The notes below the pieces were generated by a model. That model searched no databases, had not been told where the DNA came from, and was given only the letters and a program-made list of their open reading frames with translations. A stretch of DNA of 64,000 bases from Rhodanobacter humi (GTDB taxonomy: Bacteria; Pseudomonadota; Gammaproteobacteria; Xanthomonadales; Rhodanobacteraceae), in contig NZ_JBGBPY010000001.1 in the NCBI RefSeq assembly GCF_041107455.1, positions 3,348,001 to 3,412,000 on the forward strand, read 5' to 3'. Made by a program: the position numbers and the translations under genes. This document shows positions 16,940 through 26,299 of the stretch, piece by piece; within the stretch, counting starts at the first letter, position 1, and every line of letters starts with the position of its first letter.

Positions 16940-18581
16940 TCTCCGTCTGCCAGGCTCGCGCCGCCGCGGGCACTGGCGTCTCGGCCTCGCCACGGTTGGC
17001 CTGCTGCTCGGCGTTTCCGGCACCTCGATGGCGGCAGCGCATGCGAACCAGTTCTTGAGGTGCGAGCCGACATTTCATTCGGCCGAGAATGGGCCTTCGA
17101 ATCCGCAGCCGAAGATCATTCCCACGTTGTACAAATGGCACGGGAGTGTCGGTCAGTGGCACCTCACCAGCGCCAGTCATATCGTGATCGAACCCGCCAG
17201 TGCCGGCACGTTGAGGCCGCTGGCCAGCAAGCTGGTTCGTGATTTGAATGATGTCTCGGGCCTGCGGCTTTCGATCGTCGTCGCCGACACGGCACGTCGA
17301 GGCGATATCGGGTTGAGTCTGGCGCCGTGCGGAGACCAGGCCAATCAGGAAATCGGTGGCGAAGGTTATACGCTTCGAATAGATCGGGCCGCCCTGTTAC
17401 GCGCCAATACCGTGAACGGCGTGTTTTACGCGACGCGCACGCTTCTGCAAATGATGACGATGGACGATCATGGGCCTGGCGGGCACCGCAGTGCTCCACG
17501 CGGCTACGCACTCGATTTTCCACGCTACCCCGAACGCGCTGTGATGTTCGATGTCGGGCGCAAGTTCGCTCCGGTGGCGTTTCTGGAAAATTACATTCGC
17601 TTCATGGGGTGGTACAAAATCAATACCCTGCATCTTCATCTGAATGATCAGGTGGGGGGCGAGGACAAACATTCGTGGTTCTCGCGTTCGTTCCGACTCA
17701 AGAGTGACAACCCTGCTTTTCGCAAATTGATGCCTGCGGACGGGAAGTCCTATACGCGACGCGACTGGGATGAACTGGAAGCCGTGGCGGCAGCCAACGC
17801 CGTACACATCGTGCCGGAATTCGACACCCCGGGACATGCGGGGGCCTTTGTTGTTGCCAAGCCAGAGCTGTCGTACGACAAGGGATCGCCTCGCGGAGGC
17901 ACCCTGGATCCGACCAAGCCGGCGACGCTGGCTTACATCGAGTCGGTGTGGGCGGAATTCCTGCCGTGGTTCCATTCGCGTGTCGTGCATATCGGCGGTG
18001 ATGAGGTGAACAGCTCTATCCACGGTTCAATCAGCCTCGCCGCGCAGATCGATTACCAGAACCGTCTGGGACATTTCCTGCAGGCGCACGGCAAGACTGT
18101 GGAGGTATGGGGGAACGACGTCGCGTTTGCAGACGGGCTGGACCATGCGTTCGTGATTCAGCGTTGGATTACCCGCGGCGACCTGCTCGAAAGCGGCAGG
18201 ATCAACTGGGGCAAGTCGGGATTTGATTGGATCCAGTCCGCTGATACGTGGTACATCGTCCCGACCGAGTATGGGGTGCAGGGCGGCGGTGCGGCGCTAT
18301 ATGACGGTTGGATCCGCAATCTGGGAGACGAACCTGGCCCTTACGCTCCACGCGGTGGGCAGGTCTGCGTATGGAACGATCACGGCAACCGTGATTACAC
18401 CTATAAACAGACCGTCAATGACCTTTTGAAACGGGTGATTCCCGCCGCCGGCCAGATATTCTGGCGGGGCAGGGCCCGTGACGCCGAGGGGCAAATTATT
18501 CCTTATGCCGCGCTGCGCGAGCGCTCGAAAACCCTGCAATACGGTCCCGATGTCGGCATGTTCGAAAGCGATCCACTCTAA
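16932..18581 (+). CDS. Beta-N-acetylhexosaminidase, GH20
   Basis: The start is ATG 16932, overlapping the fucosidase stop (ATGACTGA); the protein has 549 residues with a signal peptide (GLATVGLLLGVSGTSMAAAHA). It contains the GH20 N-terminal alpha/beta domain (GDIGLSLAPC ... GYTLRI). The barrel shows NTLHLHLNDQ, VPEFDTPGHAGAF and the catalytic pair in HIGGDEV (Asp357, Glu358). It removes terminal beta-GlcNAc or beta-GalNAc through a substrate-assisted mechanism. Third positions carry noticeably more A and T than the flanking fucosidase and beta-glucosidase genes, so it may have been acquired separately. The overlap nevertheless shows it is integrated in the operon. Confidence 0.92.
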   Translation: MTDLRLPGSRRRGHWRLGLATVGLLLGVSGTSMAAAHANQFLRCEPTFHSAENGPSNPQPKIIPTLYKWHGSVGQWHLTSASHIVIEPASAGTLRPLASKLVRDLNDVSGLRLSIVVADTARRGDIGLSLAPCGDQANQEIGGEGYTLRIDRAALLRANTVNGVFYATRTLLQMMTMDDHGPGGHRSAPRGYALDFPRYPERAVMFDVGRKFAPVAFLENYIRFMGWYKINTLHLHLNDQVGGEDKHSWFSRSFRLKSDNPAFRKLMPADGKSYTRRDWDELEAVAAANAVHIVPEFDTPGHAGAFVVAKPELSYDKGSPRGGTLDPTKPATLAYIESVWAEFLPWFHSRVVHIGGDEVNSSIHGSISLAAQIDYQNRLGHFLQAHGKTVEVWGNDVAFADGLDHAFVIQRWITRGDLLESGRINWGKSGFDWIQSADTWYIVPTEYGVQGGGAALYDGWIRNLGDEPGPYAPRGGQVCVWNDHGNRDYTYKQTVNDLLKRVIPAAGQIFWRGRARDAEGQIIPYAALRERSKTLQYGPDVGMFESDPL

Positions 18582-18657
18582 AGGCGTCATTCATTCGATT
18601 GAATCGCCCTGTCTGAAATACCAGGTACTTACCTTAGTTATCTGCGGGAGTTTTTCC

Positions 18658-20130
18658 ATGAATCCACAGTTGTCGCGTCGGAGATTCACCCAGGCCATCG
18701 GTGGGCTGCTTGCAGCTTGCGCTGTTCCAGCGATGGCTACGAGCCCAGGCAGAGCTGCCTCGACCGCCGCTGCGGCAAAGGACGCCAGTGCCAGGTTCGC
18801 CTTTCCCCCCGGATTCACCTGGGGCACCGCAACGGCGGCCTACCAGATAGAAGGCGCGGTCAAGGCTGACGGGCGCGGCGAGTCGATCTGGGACGTGTAC
18901 GCGCACACGCCGGGCAAGATCGTGGATGGCGCAACCGGTGACGTGGCCGACGACAGCTATCACCGCTATCCCGAGGACATCGCCCTGATGCGCTCGCTCG
19001 GCGTGGGCGCGTACCGCTTCTCGGTGGCGTGGCCGCGCATTTTCCCGCAAGGCACCGGCCAGCCAAATCCCAAGGGCGTCGACTACTACAAGCGTTTCGT
19101 CGATGCGCTGCACGCGGCGGGCATCGAGCCGTATTGCACGCTGTACCACTGGGACCTCCCCGAGGCGCTGCAGCGCAAGGGCGGCTGGCAGAATCGCGAC
19201 ACCGCCAAGGCGTTCGCCGACTACGCCGGCTACATGGCCGGCCAGCTCGATGGCCGCGTGCAGCACTTCATGACGATGAACGAGATCAGCACCTTCATCG
19301 GCAACGGCTACGGCGGCACCGCGATGGCGCCGGGACTGGGGCTGAAAGGGCAGGCGCTGCAGCAGGCACGGCACCACGCATTGCTGGGCCACGGCCTGGC
19401 CGTGCAGGCGATCCGCGCGGCCACCAACGCGAAGACAAAGGTGGGTTCGGCCGAAGGCATCGACGCGCCCATGCCGGCCTTCGACGCGCCCGAGCATGTG
19501 GCCGCCGCGCGCAAGGCCGCGGTGGAGGAGAACGCCGGCTACCTCACCGCCATGCACACCGGGCGCTACACCGACCTGTACCTCAAGACGCTGGGCGCGG
19601 ATGCACCGAAGTTCACGCCCGAGGACATGCGCATCATCGGCAGCAAGACCGATTTCCAGGGCCTCAACATCTACACCGGCAACTACTACATCGCGGCCGA
19701 CAACGAGCGTGGCTACGAGGCCGTGCCGTTCCCCTCGTCGTATCCGAACATGCGGAGCAGCTGGATCCAGTTCGCGCCGGATGCCATGTACTGGGGGCCC
19801 AAGCTGATGGCGGAAGCGCTGGGCATCAGCGACATCTACATCACCGAGAACGGCACCTCCAGCACGGCGGCGCCGGACGCCGAGGGGCGCGTGCTGGACA
19901 TCGACCGCGTGATGTTTCTGCGGCAATACCTCGGCGAGCTGCAACGCGGGATTGTCGATGGCGCGCCGGTTCGCGGCTATTTCCTGTGGAGCCTGCTGGA
20001 CAACTTCGAATGGAGCCGCGGCTACTCCGAGCGCTTCGGCATCACGTACGTGGATTTCGCTACGCAGAAGCGCACGCCCAAGCTCAGTTCGCAGTTCTAC
20101 CGCGACGTGATTGCGGGCAACGCGATATGA
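18658..20130 (+). CDS. Beta-glucosidase/beta-glycosidase, GH1, Tat-exported
   Basis: ATG 18658 gives 490 residues beginning with a twin-arginine signal (SRRRFTQAIGGLLAACAVPA); longer upstream frames overlap GH20 and are rejected. The GH1 landmarks are present: FTWGTATAAYQIEGA, YRFSVAWPRIFP, YCTLYHWDLPEAL, the acid/base Glu209 in TMNEIS and the nucleophile Glu397 in YITENG, then WSLLDNFEWSRGYSERFG. The acid/base motif is TMNEI rather than the usual TxNEP, a subgroup variant. It would cleave beta-linked glucose, galactose or fucose from oligosaccharides in the periplasm. Its stop overlaps the next start as ATGA. Confidence 0.92.
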   Translation: MNPQLSRRRFTQAIGGLLAACAVPAMATSPGRAASTAAAAKDASARFAFPPGFTWGTATAAYQIEGAVKADGRGESIWDVYAHTPGKIVDGATGDVADDSYHRYPEDIALMRSLGVGAYRFSVAWPRIFPQGTGQPNPKGVDYYKRFVDALHAAGIEPYCTLYHWDLPEALQRKGGWQNRDTAKAFADYAGYMAGQLDGRVQHFMTMNEISTFIGNGYGGTAMAPGLGLKGQALQQARHHALLGHGLAVQAIRAATNAKTKVGSAEGIDAPMPAFDAPEHVAAARKAAVEENAGYLTAMHTGRYTDLYLKTLGADAPKFTPEDMRIIGSKTDFQGLNIYTGNYYIAADNERGYEAVPFPSSYPNMRSSWIQFAPDAMYWGPKLMAEALGISDIYITENGTSSTAAPDAEGRVLDIDRVMFLRQYLGELQRGIVDGAPVRGYFLWSLLDNFEWSRGYSERFGITYVDFATQKRTPKLSSQFYRDVIAGNAI

Positions 20131-22322
20131 AACGAGCACTGCGACGATGGCTGGCCTGCCTGCTGCTGGTCTGTGCCGGCGTGCCCGCCGCCTTCGCCGC
20201 CGAGCCAGCGAAACCGGCCTTCGACATCGCGCCGGCACGCGCGGCCTTGCAGCGTCTGCTGCCACGGCAACAGGCGCAGTTCACCCTGGTCGCGTTGGAT
20301 CGCGGGCATGGTGCGGATCGCTTCCGCATCACCGGCACGCCGGGGCACATCGTGGTGGCGGCTACCTCGCCGGCAGTGCTGCTCACCGGCGTGGAAACCT
20401 ACTTGGAGCAGGTGGTGCACGTTGCCATCGGCTGGCCGGGCGACAGCCTTGCGCGCCTGCCGGCCACGCTGCCCGCGCCTGCGTCGACCATCGAGCACCG
20501 CGCGGCGGTACCGGACCGTTACGCGCTGAACGACACCGACGACGGCTATTCCAACGCCTACCTGGCCTGGCCGGCGTGGGAACACAAGATCGACCTGCTC
20601 GCGCTGCACGGCATCGACGAAGTGCTGATGACGATCGGCACCGAGGAGGTGTACCGCCGTACCTTCCAGGATTTCGGCTACAGCGATACGGAGATGCGCG
20701 CGTGGATTCCCGCCACGGCGCACCAGCCGTGGTGGTTGCTGCAGAACATGTCCGGCTTCGACGCGCCGCTGTCGCCGCGGGAGTACGCGCGGCGCGTGGC
20801 GCTGGCGCAGAAGATCGTCGCGCGCCTGCGTCAGCTTGGCATGACGCCGGTATTCCCCGGCTGGTTCGGCACCGTGCCGCCGGGCTTCGTGGCGAAGCAT
20901 TCCGGTGCGAACGTGGTGCCACAGGGCACGTGGGTGGGTTTCAATCGCCCCGACTGGCTCGATCCGCGCGATCCGCTCTATGCGAAGGTCGCGGCGGATT
21001 TCTACCGCCAGCAGCGTGCGTTGTTCGGCGAGAGCACGATGTACAAGATGGACCTGCTGCATGAAGGCGGCCGCGCCGGCGACGTGCCGGTGGCCGTGGC
21101 CGCGCGCGGCGTGATGGCCGCGTTGCAGGCGGCGCATCCGGGCGCGCGCTGGGTGTTGCTGGGCTGGCAGCACAACCCGTTGCCGGCGGTGATCGATGCG
21201 GTGGATCACCAACGCCTGCTGATCGTCGACGGTTTGTCGGACCGCTACGACGGGCTGGATCGCGAGCAGGACTGGCACGGCGCGCCGTATGCGTTCGGCA
21301 GCATCCCCAACTTCGGCGGCCACAGTACGCTGGGCGCAAATGCCGGCGTGTGGCTCAAGCGCTTCGTCGCGTGGCGCGACAAGCCCAACAGCACGCTGCG
21401 CGGCATTGCCTGGATGCCTGAGGCCAGCGGCATCGATCCTGCGGCGTTCGCCCTGTTCACCGCGCTGGCCTGGGAGCCGGTGCCCAGCGATGAGTCCGCA
21501 TGGTTCAAGGCCTACGCCGACAGCCGCTACGGCGGTATCGACACGCATGCCGAAGCCGCGTGGCGCATCCTCGGCGAAACCGCCTATGCGATGCCATCCA
21601 GTGGTGATTCGGAGCCGCAGGACAGCCTGTTCGAGGCGCGCCCTTCGCAGGATGTGTCCACGGCGGCGAGCTGGTCGCCCAGGGCGATGCGCTACGACGC
21701 CGCGCATTTCGGGCAGGCCATCTGCGAACTGCTGCAGGTGGCGCCCGCGCTGCGCAGCACCAGCGCCTACCGCCACGATGTGGTGGACGTGGCGCGACAA
21801 ACACTGGCCAACCACGCCCGTGTGCTGCTGCCGCAGATCAAGGCGGCCTGGGGGGTGAAGGACGCCAGACGCCTGCACGCGCTGGCCACCGAGTGGCTGG
21901 GCGACATGGCGCTGCTCGATCGCCTGCTCGCCAGCGATCCGGACTTCCTGCTAGGCAACTGGCTCGCGCCGGCACGCGCGGACGCGGGCAACCAGGCCGA
22001 AGCGGCGCAATTCGAATACGACCAGCGCGCGATTATCACCGTGTGGGGCGAACGCCAGGGCGCCGACGAAGGCGGCCTGCACGACTACGCCAACCGCGAG
22101 CTGTCCGGCCTGGTGAGCGGTTTGTACGAACCGCGCTGGCGGCGCTGGTTCGCATCGCTGGAGCAGTCGCTGGCGACGGGCAGGCCACCGGAGAAGATCG
22201 ACTGGTACGCGATGGAGCATGCGTGGGCGGTCTCACGCGCGGCAGAACCAACGGTGCCGCAAGGTGACCCGTGGCAACTGGCGACCGAGGTGACACGGCG
22301 GCTGGGGATCTGCAAGCCGTGA
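20127..22322 (+). CDS. Alpha-N-acetylglucosaminidase, GH89 (NAGLU family)
   Basis: The start is ATG 20127, overlapping the GH1 stop by four bases; the product has 731 residues with a signal peptide (LRRWLACLLLVCAGVPAAFA). The domain order matches NAGLU: a small N-terminal domain (HIVVAATSPAVLLTG), a barrel with DRYALNDTDDGYSNAYLAWPAW, and an all-helical C-terminal domain. The two expected catalytic glutamates are visible: Glu313 in DLLHEGG (compare DTFNE in the human enzyme) and Glu432 in WMPEAS. It removes terminal alpha-GlcNAc, known from heparan sulfate and from alpha-1,4-GlcNAc caps on mucin glycans. The presence of GH89 is one of the more informative clues about the substrate. Confidence 0.9.
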   Translation: MKRALRRWLACLLLVCAGVPAAFAAEPAKPAFDIAPARAALQRLLPRQQAQFTLVALDRGHGADRFRITGTPGHIVVAATSPAVLLTGVETYLEQVVHVAIGWPGDSLARLPATLPAPASTIEHRAAVPDRYALNDTDDGYSNAYLAWPAWEHKIDLLALHGIDEVLMTIGTEEVYRRTFQDFGYSDTEMRAWIPATAHQPWWLLQNMSGFDAPLSPREYARRVALAQKIVARLRQLGMTPVFPGWFGTVPPGFVAKHSGANVVPQGTWVGFNRPDWLDPRDPLYAKVAADFYRQQRALFGESTMYKMDLLHEGGRAGDVPVAVAARGVMAALQAAHPGARWVLLGWQHNPLPAVIDAVDHQRLLIVDGLSDRYDGLDREQDWHGAPYAFGSIPNFGGHSTLGANAGVWLKRFVAWRDKPNSTLRGIAWMPEASGIDPAAFALFTALAWEPVPSDESAWFKAYADSRYGGIDTHAEAAWRILGETAYAMPSSGDSEPQDSLFEARPSQDVSTAASWSPRAMRYDAAHFGQAICELLQVAPALRSTSAYRHDVVDVARQTLANHARVLLPQIKAAWGVKDARRLHALATEWLGDMALLDRLLASDPDFLLGNWLAPARADAGNQAEAAQFEYDQRAIITVWGERQGADEGGLHDYANRELSGLVSGLYEPRWRRWFASLEQSLATGRPPEKIDWYAMEHAWAVSRAAEPTVPQGDPWQLATEVTRRLGICKP

Positions 22323-22348
22323 GTCGCTTATCGAAAGAGGAAAGCTCC

Positions 22349-24343
22349 ATGCACCTGGATCGGCGCATGCCTTTTGCGCAGACACTGCTGAGTGAATCCC
22401 TCTCCCTCCGGGAGAGGGTGGCAGCAGCCGGGAGAGGGTTCGGTCGGAGCGAGGTACTGCGGCAAGTCCGAACCCTCACCCCCAACCCCTCTCCCATGGG
22501 GAGAGGGGCTTTGCATCACGGGCTTGCGCTTGCTGCGCTGTTGCTGTTGCCGTTCGCATCCCATGCGCAGACCCTGCGCGTCACCCCGACGGGCTCGGCC
22601 AGTGGCGCCTGCGGGGCCGCGTCGCCCTGCAGCTTGCAGGCCGTGCAGGCGCAGGTACGCGCGTTGCGCGCCCAGGGTCACGACGGCATCACCGTGCAGT
22701 TGCAGGACGGCACTTATCGCCTGCAACAGCCGTTGCAATTCGATGCCTCGGACAGCGGCGCAGGCGGCCGTCCCGTGCGCTGGCAGGCCGCGCCAGGCGC
22801 ACATCCGGTGCTGTCCGGCAGCCGGCTCGTGCAAGGCACGCGCGATGGCGCACTGTGGAGCTTCGCGTTGCCGTCGAGCGATGCACCGTCGAGCGTCTAC
22901 ATTGATGGCCAGCGCCGCTGGCCGTCGCGCAGCGAGGCTTGCCCGCATTGCGTGGTGGATGCCAAGGGCTTGTCGAACGTGCCGCGGGCGATCCTGCACA
23001 GCTTGCAGGTCGGCTCATTGGCGGTGATGCACGAGCGTTGGCGCGATTTCCGCTGCGGCGTGGTTGTGGTGGGACAGGGCCGCGTCGATCTTGCCCAGCC
23101 GTGCTGGCACAACGCCGCGCTGGACTCGGTCAAGAACGGCTGGTCGGTGGCCAGCCCGGTGGGCAAGTACTACGCCGGCGTGGACTGGTTCGAGAACCTT
23201 GCCGGCGATCCGTCTGCGCCCGGCAGCTACACGGTGGATACGGCACACCGCGTGCTGCGCTATCGGCCGTTGCCCGATGAAGCCACGCAGGTACCTTCCA
23301 TCGAACTGCCCGCACTGGAACAACTGCTGGTGCTGAAAGGCACGCCCGGGGCGCCGGTGCACGACCTGGTATTCCGCGGCATCGGCTTTGCCGGTACCGA
23401 ATGGCGCAAGCCGGAATCCGTCGATGGCTACGTGCCCCTGCAGGCGGGCTATCTGGTCGACGGCAACAGCCGCACCGCGCTGCCCGACAACGGCGAGGGC
23501 ATGACGCGCATAGGCAACGCGGTGGACGTGGAGGCCGGTCGCGACATCATATTCGACCACGACAGCTTCCAGCATCTCGCGGCGGCCGGCATCGCGTTGG
23601 CGGCAGGCACGCACGGCGCGGCGGTGACGAACTCGCGCTTCACCGACATCGGCGGTGGCGGCGTGTTCGCGGGCGATACGGAGGGGCATCCTGCGGATCC
23701 GGCCAGCAAGTCGTCCAACATCGTGGTCGCCGACAACCGCATCGACCACGTGGCGCTGGCGTACCGCGACAACGTGGCGATCATGGCCGGTTTCGTCAAC
23801 GGGCTCGTCATCGCGCACAACACCATCAGCGACTTGCCGTACAGCGGTATCTCGGTGGGCTGGGGCTGGGATTACGAGGGCGATGCGCCGGTGCAGTCGT
23901 CCATCCACATCGTCGCCAACCGCATCGAGCGCGTGATGCTGCAACTGGCCGATGGCGGCGCGATCTACACTCAGGCGCAATCGACGCCAGGCACCTCGTG
24001 CGTGGTGCGCAACGTCGCCGACATGCGCCATAGCGGCGAAGGCAACGGCATCTACCTCGACGAGCACAGCACGTACTTCGACGTGAAACACAACGTGGTG
24101 CTCGGCAGTTGGGTGAGCGCCTGGGCCTCGTGGAGCGGCCACCTGCGCATCACCGACAACTGGACGGACGACGCCGGCAAGCCGCACAACCCCGGCCCCA
24201 CCAAGCTGTGGTCACCCAATTTCACCTACCTGAAAACGCTGCCGACGGCGGCGTTGGCGGTGCAGGGCGCGGCGGGCGCAAGGGACGGCCAGCCCGAACC
24301 CGCGTTGCCCATCCGCGTGCCGACCGCCTGCCCGAACCCATAG
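22349..24343 (+). CDS. Right-handed parallel beta-helix protein (GH141-like?)
   Basis: The first ATG (22349) follows a good AGAGGAAA site 27 bases after GH89 and gives 664 residues. Residues ~15-52 are the translation of a palindromic repeat (RTLTPNPSPMGRG). The real export signal follows it (LHHGLALAALLLLPFASHA), so ATG 22496 (615 residues) may be the working start. The mature protein begins with VTPTGSASGACGAASPCSLQAV and has a WFENLAGDPSAPGSYTVD segment. Many beta-helix turns follow (VVADNRIDHV, LVIAHNTISDL, IHIVANRIERV). The layout resembles GH141-type fucosidase/xylanase proteins, but polysaccharide lyases and GH110 share the fold. No catalytic residues could be fixed. Confidence 0.72.
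   Translation: MHLDRRMPFAQTLLSESLSLRERVAAAGRGFGRSEVLRQVRTLTPNPSPMGRGALHHGLALAALLLLPFASHAQTLRVTPTGSASGACGAASPCSLQAVQAQVRALRAQGHDGITVQLQDGTYRLQQPLQFDASDSGAGGRPVRWQAAPGAHPVLSGSRLVQGTRDGALWSFALPSSDAPSSVYIDGQRRWPSRSEACPHCVVDAKGLSNVPRAILHSLQVGSLAVMHERWRDFRCGVVVVGQGRVDLAQPCWHNAALDSVKNGWSVASPVGKYYAGVDWFENLAGDPSAPGSYTVDTAHRVLRYRPLPDEATQVPSIELPALEQLLVLKGTPGAPVHDLVFRGIGFAGTEWRKPESVDGYVPLQAGYLVDGNSRTALPDNGEGMTRIGNAVDVEAGRDIIFDHDSFQHLAAAGIALAAGTHGAAVTNSRFTDIGGGGVFAGDTEGHPADPASKSSNIVVADNRIDHVALAYRDNVAIMAGFVNGLVIAHNTISDLPYSGISVGWGWDYEGDAPVQSSIHIVANRIERVMLQLADGGAIYTQAQSTPGTSCVVRNVADMRHSGEGNGIYLDEHSTYFDVKHNVVLGSWVSAWASWSGHLRITDNWTDDAGKPHNPGPTKLWSPNFTYLKTLPTAALAVQGAAGARDGQPEPALPIRVPTACPNP
22397..22508. repeat. 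CTCTCCC repeat block inside the 5' end of the beta-helix gene
   Basis: Two hairpin units, CCCTCTCCCTCCGGGAGAGGG and the CCCCTCTCCCATGGGGAGAG pair, flank an ~80-base spacer. The spacer has inverted AGCCGGGAGAGGGTTCGG and CCGAACCCTCACCCC arms. The block lies between the ribosome-binding site and the signal-peptide codons and keeps the frame open. Confidence 0.7.
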
Positions 24344-24354
24344 GAGACAGACCG

Positions 24355-26223
24355 ATGCAACGCAGGCACTTCCTGAAACTCGGCGCGCTCGGCGTGGCCG
24401 GCACGCTCGCCGCGGATTTCCGACTGCGTGCCGATGCGCTTCCCGCGCAGGACGAACACGCGCCGCGGCCCAACGACGGCAAGCCGCACCGTTTCAGCTT
24501 CGGCAAGCGGCAGTTCCTGCTCGACGGCAAACCGTTCCAGATCATGAGCGGCGAGATGCACCCGATCCGCATCCCGCCCGTGTACTGGCGGCAACGCATC
24601 CGCATGGCGAAGGCGATGGGCCTCAACACCGTCAGCCTGTACCTGATGTGGAACGCCTACGAATCCGAGCCCGGCGTGTTCGACATGACCAGCGGCGCGC
24701 GCGACTTCGTGCGCTTCATCCGCCTGTGCGCGGAGGAGGGCATGTGGGTGTACCTGCGCCCCGGTCCGTTCGTCGCCGGCGAGTGGGACTTCGGCGGATT
24801 GCCGCCGTACCTGCTGCGCGACCCGACCATCGTCGTGCGCACCAGGGACGACGCGCGCTACATGGCCGCGGTGCGCCGCTACTTCGACCACGTCGCGCCG
24901 CGCATCGCGCCGCTGCTGGTGGCGAACGGCGGCCCGATCCTGATGCTGCAGATCGAAAACGAATACGCCTCGTACGGGCGCGACCTCGGCTACCTCGAAG
25001 TGCTGCGCCAGTTGTGGCTGGAACGTGGCATCGATGGCCCGTTCTCGATTTCCGACGGACTCAGCCAGATCCAGTCCACGCATACCTACCTGCCGGGCGT
25101 GGCGCTGGGCCTGGACGGCGACACCGATTTCGACGCGGCGCAGGTGATCGCCGGCGACCGTCCGGTATGGATGGGCGAGGGCTATCCCGGCTGGATTTCC
25201 TCCTGGGGCGAGAAGGATTTCCCGAAGGACGATTTCGAGCCGACGCTGAAGCAGCTGCTGGCTGCCGGGCGCTCGTTCAATCTCTACGTGGTGCACGGCG
25301 GCACCAACTTCGGCCTCACCGCCAGCGGCATTTCGCGCTCGGACGGCAGCGGTTTCTCGGCGGTGACCACGAGTTACGACTATGGCTCGCCGATCAACGA
25401 GCATGGTGCGCCCGCACCGGCCTATCACCGTTTCCGCGCATTGCTCGCGCAACACTCACGGCACAGCTTGCCCGAAGTGCCGGCGACGCCACCCATCGCG
25501 GGTTTCGATCCGGTGCTGGCGAAGCCGGCGGCCTCGCTGTGGGATCTTCTCCCGGCGCCGCAGAAGGTGCACGCGCCGCGCTCCAACGAGGAACTGTTCG
25601 CCCAGAACCAGGGCATGGTGCTTTACCGCAAGCGCGTGCGCGGCCGTCAACTGCAACTCACCGGTGTGCACGACTACGCCACGGTGTTCACGGACGGCGA
25701 CTATGTCGACTACGTCTCGCGCGTCGTCAAACCCGGCCTGCACACCGCGGGCAGGTTTGCGTTGGACGGAAAGGAGTGCGTGCTCGACCTGCTGATCGAC
25801 AGCTTCGGCCACATCGGCAACGCGCAGATATACAACGACCGCAAGGGCCTGGTCGGCGGTGCGCAACTGGACGGCCAGACGCTGCTGGATTGGGACGTGT
25901 ACAGCCTCCCGGTGGACGACGCGCTGCTGCAGCGCGTGCGCAATGCGCCATCGCCGTCGGCACCCGATCGGCCGGGCCTGTTCTTCCGCGCCGAGGTCAC
26001 GCGCGACGTCGAAGCCGATGCCTACGTGGACATGAGTGCGTGGCGCAAGGGCTACCTGTGGGTCAACGGCCACCTGCTTGGGCGCTACTGGAACCTGGGG
26101 CCGCAGCAGCGGCTGTACTGTCCCGCGCCGTGGTGGCGAAAAGGCGTCAACGAGATCCTGGTGCTGGATTTCCATCGAACGCGTGGTGCGGCGATTGGCG
26201 GGGCAACCAGCTTGCACGATTGA
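24355..26223 (+). CDS. Beta-galactosidase, GH35, copy 1
   Basis: ATG 24355 follows TAGGAGACAG and lies 11 bases after the previous stop; the protein has 622 residues with a twin-arginine signal (QRRHFLKLGALGVAGTLAA). GH35 features are the PFQIMSGEMHPIRIP segment, YLRPGPFVAGEWDFGGLP, the acid/base Glu203 in QIENEYASYG, the nucleophile Glu275 in WMGEGYPGW, and YVVHGGTNFG. C-terminal jelly-roll domains end with LWVNGHLLGRYWNLGPQQ. It removes terminal beta-galactose in the periplasm or outside the cell. A second GH35 (36327) has the same domain plan and very similar motifs, so the two are paralogues placed at opposite ends of the minus-strand block. Confidence 0.94.
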   Translation: MQRRHFLKLGALGVAGTLAADFRLRADALPAQDEHAPRPNDGKPHRFSFGKRQFLLDGKPFQIMSGEMHPIRIPPVYWRQRIRMAKAMGLNTVSLYLMWNAYESEPGVFDMTSGARDFVRFIRLCAEEGMWVYLRPGPFVAGEWDFGGLPPYLLRDPTIVVRTRDDARYMAAVRRYFDHVAPRIAPLLVANGGPILMLQIENEYASYGRDLGYLEVLRQLWLERGIDGPFSISDGLSQIQSTHTYLPGVALGLDGDTDFDAAQVIAGDRPVWMGEGYPGWISSWGEKDFPKDDFEPTLKQLLAAGRSFNLYVVHGGTNFGLTASGISRSDGSGFSAVTTSYDYGSPINEHGAPAPAYHRFRALLAQHSRHSLPEVPATPPIAGFDPVLAKPAASLWDLLPAPQKVHAPRSNEELFAQNQGMVLYRKRVRGRQLQLTGVHDYATVFTDGDYVDYVSRVVKPGLHTAGRFALDGKECVLDLLIDSFGHIGNAQIYNDRKGLVGGAQLDGQTLLDWDVYSLPVDDALLQRVRNAPSPSAPDRPGLFFRAEVTRDVEADAYVDMSAWRKGYLWVNGHLLGRYWNLGPQQRLYCPAPWWRKGVNEILVLDFHRTRGAAIGGATSLHD

Positions 26224-26251
26224 GACAGGTATCGAGGCCGGCTCTTTGCAA

Positions 26252-26283
26252 GTCGTCATCCCGGCGAAAGTCGGGATGACGAC
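26252..26283. terminator. 12-bp inverted repeat between convergent genes
   Basis: GTCGTCATCCCG and CGGGATGACGAC form a perfect stem around GCGAAAGT and are followed by a short TTT. It lies between the convergent GH35 and GH95-like genes and can act as a two-way terminator. It belongs to the same 'CGTCATCCCGGCGAAAG' repeat family as 60805-60885. Confidence 0.7.
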
Positions 26284-26299
26284 TTTGGCTGCCGCGGCC

